This document shows positions 58,971-64,000 of a stretch of 64,000 nucleotides of DNA, in pieces. Below the pieces are notes generated by a model. It was not told the origin of the DNA. It worked only from the letters and a program-made list of their open reading frames with translations, and did no database searches. This DNA is from Primulina eburnea (taxonomy: Eukaryota; Streptophyta; Magnoliopsida; Lamiales; Gesneriaceae). Where the stretch lies: contig NC_133103.1 of assembly GCF_022965805.1 (NCBI RefSeq), positions 52,526,386 to 52,590,385 on the forward strand. Reading direction: 5' to 3'. Every line of letters starts with the position of its first letter. Position 1 is the stretch's first letter. Both the position numbers and the translations under genes were made by a program.

Positions 58971-60900
58971 ATTACTATTATATATAAAAATCATTATCAT
59001 AGTAATTTATTTTTCAGAAATTATATATGTTTGTGATCATATTAGAATTTAGAGTGATTATAGACTAGTCCATAGTATTCTTGAACGGCTATACTTGATA
59101 GACCACTAAAAACCGCAAGTATGGAAACTGTTTGGCTTGACTAGTGACGATTTATTTTTGATAATTTAACAATAAACGGCTTGAAATAAAAGTTGCAAGG
59201 ATATTAAATGCGTAATGAAATAACATAAATGGTTTTATGGATGTTCAGAGATAAAACTTATAAGTCATCATTTCTTTCACTCACGAAAGTTTTCACTCAA
59301 AAACTTTTGCTTTACAAAATCTTGTAAAATTCACTTTAATAAGACTTATCACTACCTAAATAAAACTGTTGTGATCACTTTACAGCTCTGGATATTTAAG
59401 AATATTTGGTTCTCCGGACAACAAATACAAAACTCAACGGTTAGACTTGACAGTTTGAGTTGGATACAACATAACATAGTGATTCTTGAATGATATGATG
59501 TATTCTGATAAAGGTGTGCTAAGTGAGCAATAAATATTTTGATCGCTTAAAAATGCTAAGAAATTTTTGATAATGCAAATTGTAAAAATGTGTGAATTCC
59601 AAGAGAGGTTCTAAGTCTACATCGACATATTTAAAGTTGGGAAACCTAAACCCTTATATATGATTTCCAATTATCACTTGTACACTGATAGTCTATGAGA
59701 GATTGAAAAAACGGATTGTATTTAATAAAAAGAGATCAGAAGATAGATGATCTGCAGTTGGTAATTAATAGAACACTGGAACGAGACATCAGCAGTCAAA
59801 AACCTGAAAAACAATGTATCGGCTGGTTTTCTATAATATCTCGATATTGTTATTTTGTCAATCAGCAAAACTTTGGGTAAAATAAATATTCTAACAATAC
59901 ATTTTTATTATTATTATTAATTAAATAAATATTGTGAAATAAGGATATTTTGAATCATAATATCATATGATGTTTATTCTGGTAAAGATATGATTTTAAT
60001 AAAAAGTAATAATAATTATTGTTTCAAAAAAAATAATTATTATTATATTGAGGTATAAAAATAAATAAATGATATTTAAACTCCATTGTTTTGTAAATAT
60101 ATTTCATCTTTACCCTTTGGTGTATAAATTGATAATATTAACTTTTGTTTTTTCTAAATAATTTTGTTAATAACTCTCAAATTCCTAAATTATATTGTCA
60201 AAAAATATTTCTAACAAAAACTACTCAATGATTATCATTAATTTTTTAATATCCATAAATATAAAATAAACACAAATAATAAATAATACAAATTGTAAAT
60301 TAAACTGAGTACCACTACTATTATTTCATCTTAATATATGCATTATTATTTTATATTTTTCAAATAAAAAGACGTTCATTATTATTTTTATAATTTATCA
60401 CGTGTCTTTTTACTTTTCTATAAGATAGAAAAATTAATTCTTTCAATTAATCATAATATCGAAAGTAAAGAAATATAAAGACTATCTTCAAATAAAATGT
60501 TATTTATCAAATTTATTATTTAAATATTTTTGTAAAATTATTTGTTTAAAAATGAGCTTACATTAAGTAATGTTAAGATCGTGTGATGTGATAGAAGGGT
60601 ATTGAATAAACAATCATATTAATTTGTCCAAAAATTCGATTGGATTAACAACATTGAATTTGTAATTCTCAAATCTCAATAAATAAATATCAATTGGCTA
60701 ATCAGATAAGTTTTTGGTGAAGGAAGCTAAAGTGACAGACTGAATACTCAAAAATGGCTGAGGAAGAAAAACAGTTGGGTTATCAAGGAGGAAATGTAAA
60801 TAACACAAAAATGTTTCTGGATTTTCGTAGATTTGATTAACTCCTACGTCGCCCTCTTATTCCTTATAGGAATGATGTCACTAGAAGGCTTTGGAAATTA
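58971..60900. other. AT-rich intergenic region, no supported gene
   Basis: Very AT-rich from about 59900. No gene, RNA or element with defined ends. Confidence 0.5.
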
Positions 60901-61509
60901 AATTTTTGTAACAACTCGACTCAATACGGCTTTATCACTGCCTAAGCGAAACTCCTAATTTAGCTTACTTACATAAATAACACTGAACAGTACAGAAACT
61001 TCCACTACTCATTTTCTTAAAAAGTACTAAAAAAAAATTCTCCCTAGCATCGGCCGAACCATATATATTTGTATAAAATATTTTTGACATAATTTTAAAA
61101 ATAAATCAACCAACTAATATTTGAAAATCAAAGGAAATAGTTTAAATTGTCAAACTTTTACCAAACCTAAAAACATTATTTGAAAAGTATAACTCATAAT
61201 ATAACCTCTCAAAACCCACTCGCAAACATAAATAAATTATCGTAAAAATATCTTTAATATGACTTAAAATCATAAATCATAACTAATGCGGAAAACTAGC
61301 GTCGGTCCTAGGGTTATGTGCACCTTCTGTCCAGTCTGATTAACCATCAAGTCCTCCATTATCATTATTAACATAATTACATGCATTAATCATATCTAGT
61401 GAGTCTAAAGACTCAACACACCATAATGTTGATAACAAGTATTACATATACAGATCACATACAATAGTTAAAATACTTGTAATTAAAATATCGTTTTCAT
61501 GAAGATACA

Positions 61510-62305
61510 TAAACTTTAAACATAAATATTTTCGTAAACATTTTCATGATGGATAAACTTTAAATAAAAACATTTTCATGATAAATATTTTCATAAACTT
61601 TTCATAAACATTTTCGTAAATATTTTCATAAACGTATTCATATCATCATAAACATATTCATATGAACATGCATAACTTAAACATCAACATTTTTTCTTTT
61701 TATCATTTCAAATCATATATCCTTTCATCATTTTATCATAATCATTTCTCTTTTTCATCATAAGCATATATGTTTTATTTTTATTAAATTTGTATCGTTA
61801 TAGAAATACGATCGTTGGGCTTCTTCTATGGCCTTCTCCCATAGACGAGCTCCTTCTAAAGCCTTATCTCATGTATGGGTTCCTCTGGGGCTTTCTCCCA
61901 TAAATGGGTTCCCTCTGGGATCTTTTCCCTCATGATATCCTTATTCATATCATCATAATAGTCACAATCACTTCACCTCCTCCAATGTTTCACATTTTCA
62001 TCACTTTATAAAAACATTGCAGTCAGTATCATTTTTCTTTCAAACCAAACATGCAACATATCTTTTAATGTTATCGTTTCATCATAAAAATCTATGAACA
62101 TTTAAAACCAACCTTTTTAACATATTAAATTATCGCATTTAAAATAACATTTGACATATTAAATCATAACAATTCCATAAACATTTAAAATAACCATTTT
62201 TAACATATAAATTCATAAAAATTTTAAAATAATTATTTTGGCATATTAAATCATAAAAACATCCATAAACATTTAAAATAATCATATTAGCATATAAAAC
62301 AGCAT
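61510..62305. repeat. AT-rich tandem repeats, ATAAACATTTTCATAA and ~60-bp units
   Basis: First part (61510-61650): short units of AAACATTTTCATAA. Second part (62150-62305): about three copies of a unit of roughly 60 bp with AACATATTAAATCATAA and CATAAACATTTAAAATAA. Old, diverged tandem amplification. Confidence 0.7.
61816..61932. repeat. Minisatellite, about 32-bp unit, four copies
   Basis: Units resemble GGGTTCCTCTGGGGCTTTCT then CCCATAAAT. Four copies of decreasing similarity from TTGGGCTTCTTCTATGG to TTCCCTCATGAT. Confidence 0.75.
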
Positions 62306-64000
62306 TCAGGATATTTCCATGACGTTTACTAATTTTTCGGTGTAAAATTATTGTTTTACCTCTAAACATAAAATTTCACATTTTTGACTTTTTCTTAATT
62401 TCATTGACTCTAACATGTTCCAAATAATTATTTTAGCTTACATGAATGTTCTCATATTGTTATTTAGCATAAATCGATTACTTTTAAATTAATCTTTAAA
62501 TATAACATATTGATGTGCTTTAATCCCGAATTAAACCAAACCTACGTATAAAATTCCCAAATTACAAACTTATTTGAGCTTAGATATAATTTTTCATAAT
62601 TTTATTCTGCAAAAATAGATGTTTCAGTTAATTTTTTAATTAACGTTTTGTGCATCGATTAAATCTCAGATAAATCCAAAACTCGTTATTTTCTTTCCAA
62701 ACTTTAAACATAATATTTTTATTATTTATTCTACACTTTTGAGCCATGAACCACACCCGTGGACCCATGGTTCCAATTTTTCTTCTTAAAATCTCAACAT
62801 TGACCCTTGATCGAACCACCCGAGCCATCTCCCAATTTACTCGAGCCATGGTCAAGCCACCTCAAGCCAAACCCAAGCCAACCCACCTAGCCACCCTCCT
62901 GACTAGCCCTGACCCATAGAACCCAGCCCTAGCTGGCTCAAACCCTGCTGGAACTTGACCCAAAATCTGCATGTGTACGTGTGAGGTGTTCTAGTTGCAC
63001 TAGGACTCCAAGCTAACTCAGGGCTCTTCCAGCCGGGCCACCACCAAACCACCATGACCATAACTGACCCTGGACCACGCCCAGACCCTACCCGGACCAT
63101 CCCAAGCCCCTGGACGTGAGCAGCAAACTATCTAAACAAGATAGCAGCCTCGCGTCACTTGAGCTCTCTCGTGGTTCCATGTTTTTTCTCGAGCCAGCAG
63201 CCACCCAAGCCATACCATCCCCTGCCCAAACCCCCTATGGACCCTTATCACCCTTATGAACCTACCATAAGCTCGAACCGAAGCCACACCAGCATGTGCA
63301 AGCAGCGGCCGAGAATCTCACTTGACATGGACTATATGTTTATGTTGCTAGGACCTAGCCAACCGTCCCAGACCCTGAACCATCCCCTTGTGCACCTTCT
63401 TAGGACCCTAAGGAACTAAACTAGCCCAGCCCAAAGCCCCTGGCCGAGCCAACAAACCTGCACAAGCTGCTGCAACCTGCGCATCCCCTTTGCTTGTTCT
63501 CGGGTGGAGTCCTAGCTTGCTAAGACTCCTCCCCAGCATCTTGTCTCGAGTCCTAGCCTGGCGACTCCTTCCCTGACCCCTCACGAGCTAAGCTCTGGTC
63601 CCAGCCGTGACCCAAGCTTATGGTTCCAGATTCTGTCATTAAGGTTTTGCAACGTTTCTGGTGTGTTCTAGGACTCTATACTCGTGTAAATACATCTTTG
63701 ATTATATCCTAACCATGGCAGCTCCTTTAACAACATTATAAACAAGTTATTAGATGAAAAATCAAGAGTTTAGAACATGTATGTGCATATATGCGAAAAT
63801 AATATGTTGTCTGCCTTGTTTTCTTTCAAAAAAATGTTTAAACAATTACTATGTTGTGATAGATGTTTGAAGGAAAGAATATGATGTACTTTTTCGTTTT
63901 AAACACACGATTTTACGTTGAAAAATCGAAGAACGAAGACGAGGAGACGACGATTTGAACCCTTGCAAACTTTCTAACTTTTCTCCTTGAAATCATGGTG

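Larger units (their letters stand above)
60906..64000 (-). mobile_element. Possible long LTR or retroelement-derived block running off the window
   Basis: From a TGTAACAACTCGACTC word at about 60906 the sequence changes character. It holds the minisatellite at 61816, tandem AT-rich units, a C-rich stretch of CCAAGCC-type words (62745-63640), and then GAACGAAGACGAGGAGACGA near the end. This order resembles long plant Ty3/gypsy LTRs read from the other strand, but no second LTR, PBS or domain is visible, so the call is weak. No gene is supported; the open frames in the C-rich part are low-complexity. Confidence 0.3.

Noticed and set aside
61510..62305. Regularly repeated short units, considered as a CRISPR-like array
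   Set aside because: Units are AT-rich tandem repeats without unique spacers, and this is a plant nuclear sequence.
62640..63419. Pro/Arg-rich open frames on both strands
   Set aside because: Products of a C-rich low-complexity stretch; no motif, start context or splice structure supports a gene.

Overview
This 64 kb window is nuclear DNA from a flowering plant. The genes have introns with GT/AG junctions, intergenic DNA is AT-rich, and almost every gap between genes is filled with transposon relics. The protein set is eudicot-like, and a lineage in or near Lamiales is my guess from general familiarity with the dominant repeat, not something the sequence proves. There is no operon, CRISPR array, phage or rRNA.

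Genes in order: XRI1-like (2580-5833, +); a small secreted Pro/Arg-rich peptide gene with an in-frame stop (8391-8723, +); two divergently oriented LTPG-type lipid transfer protein genes (10536-11469, -; 13186-14330, +); CDC73/parafibromin (14981-17044, -); an FCS-like zinc finger (FLZ) gene with a frameshift (26902-28282, +); a DUF1677 gene (34545-34916, +); an OVATE family protein (39010-39687, +); chloroplast ferredoxin FdC1 (46154-46603, +); a FRIGIDA-like FRL4-type gene with a homopolymer frameshift near its end (47214-50001, -); and a WNK kinase of the WNK4/5 clade (55148-58034, -). Exon structures were worked out by hand; each intact multi-exon model closes in frame. The genes are unrelated in function (DNA repair/meiosis, cuticle/cell wall lipid transfer, transcription elongation, SnRK1-linked adaptor, growth repressor, plastid electron transfer, flowering/nuclear factor, kinase signalling), as is usual for neighbouring plant genes.

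The richest signal is the transposon layer. One roughly 182 bp inverted-repeat family, ending GGCAAAAACTTGTG at one side and GAGTAGGTCTC at the other, occurs at least 21 times. Twelve copies have recognisable 9-bp target duplications, which makes it a Mutator-type MITE. Several copies are themselves targets: one holds a 736 bp hAT-type element, one a 558 bp solo LTR, one a second copy of its own family, and one copy sits inside the arm of a 1.77 kb Mutator-type foldback element (36000-37767) that has its own 9-bp duplication. Other elements with defined ends are two hAT elements with transposase remnants (7335-8036, 17217-18137), a 105 bp tRNA-like SINE with an 18-bp duplication (30342-30446), solo LTRs (30759-31316, 42510-43352, probably 18573-18908), a TRIM-like element (about 20879-21545), a LINE RNase H relic (45090-45510) and a perfect-looking hairpin MITE (52809-52978). 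The last 3 kb looks like the start of a larger retroelement that runs off the window.

I did not find a convincing new multi-gene system. The observations most worth following are the long-arm foldback element, the nested MITE family, the Pro/Arg-rich secreted peptide, and the very short SINE.
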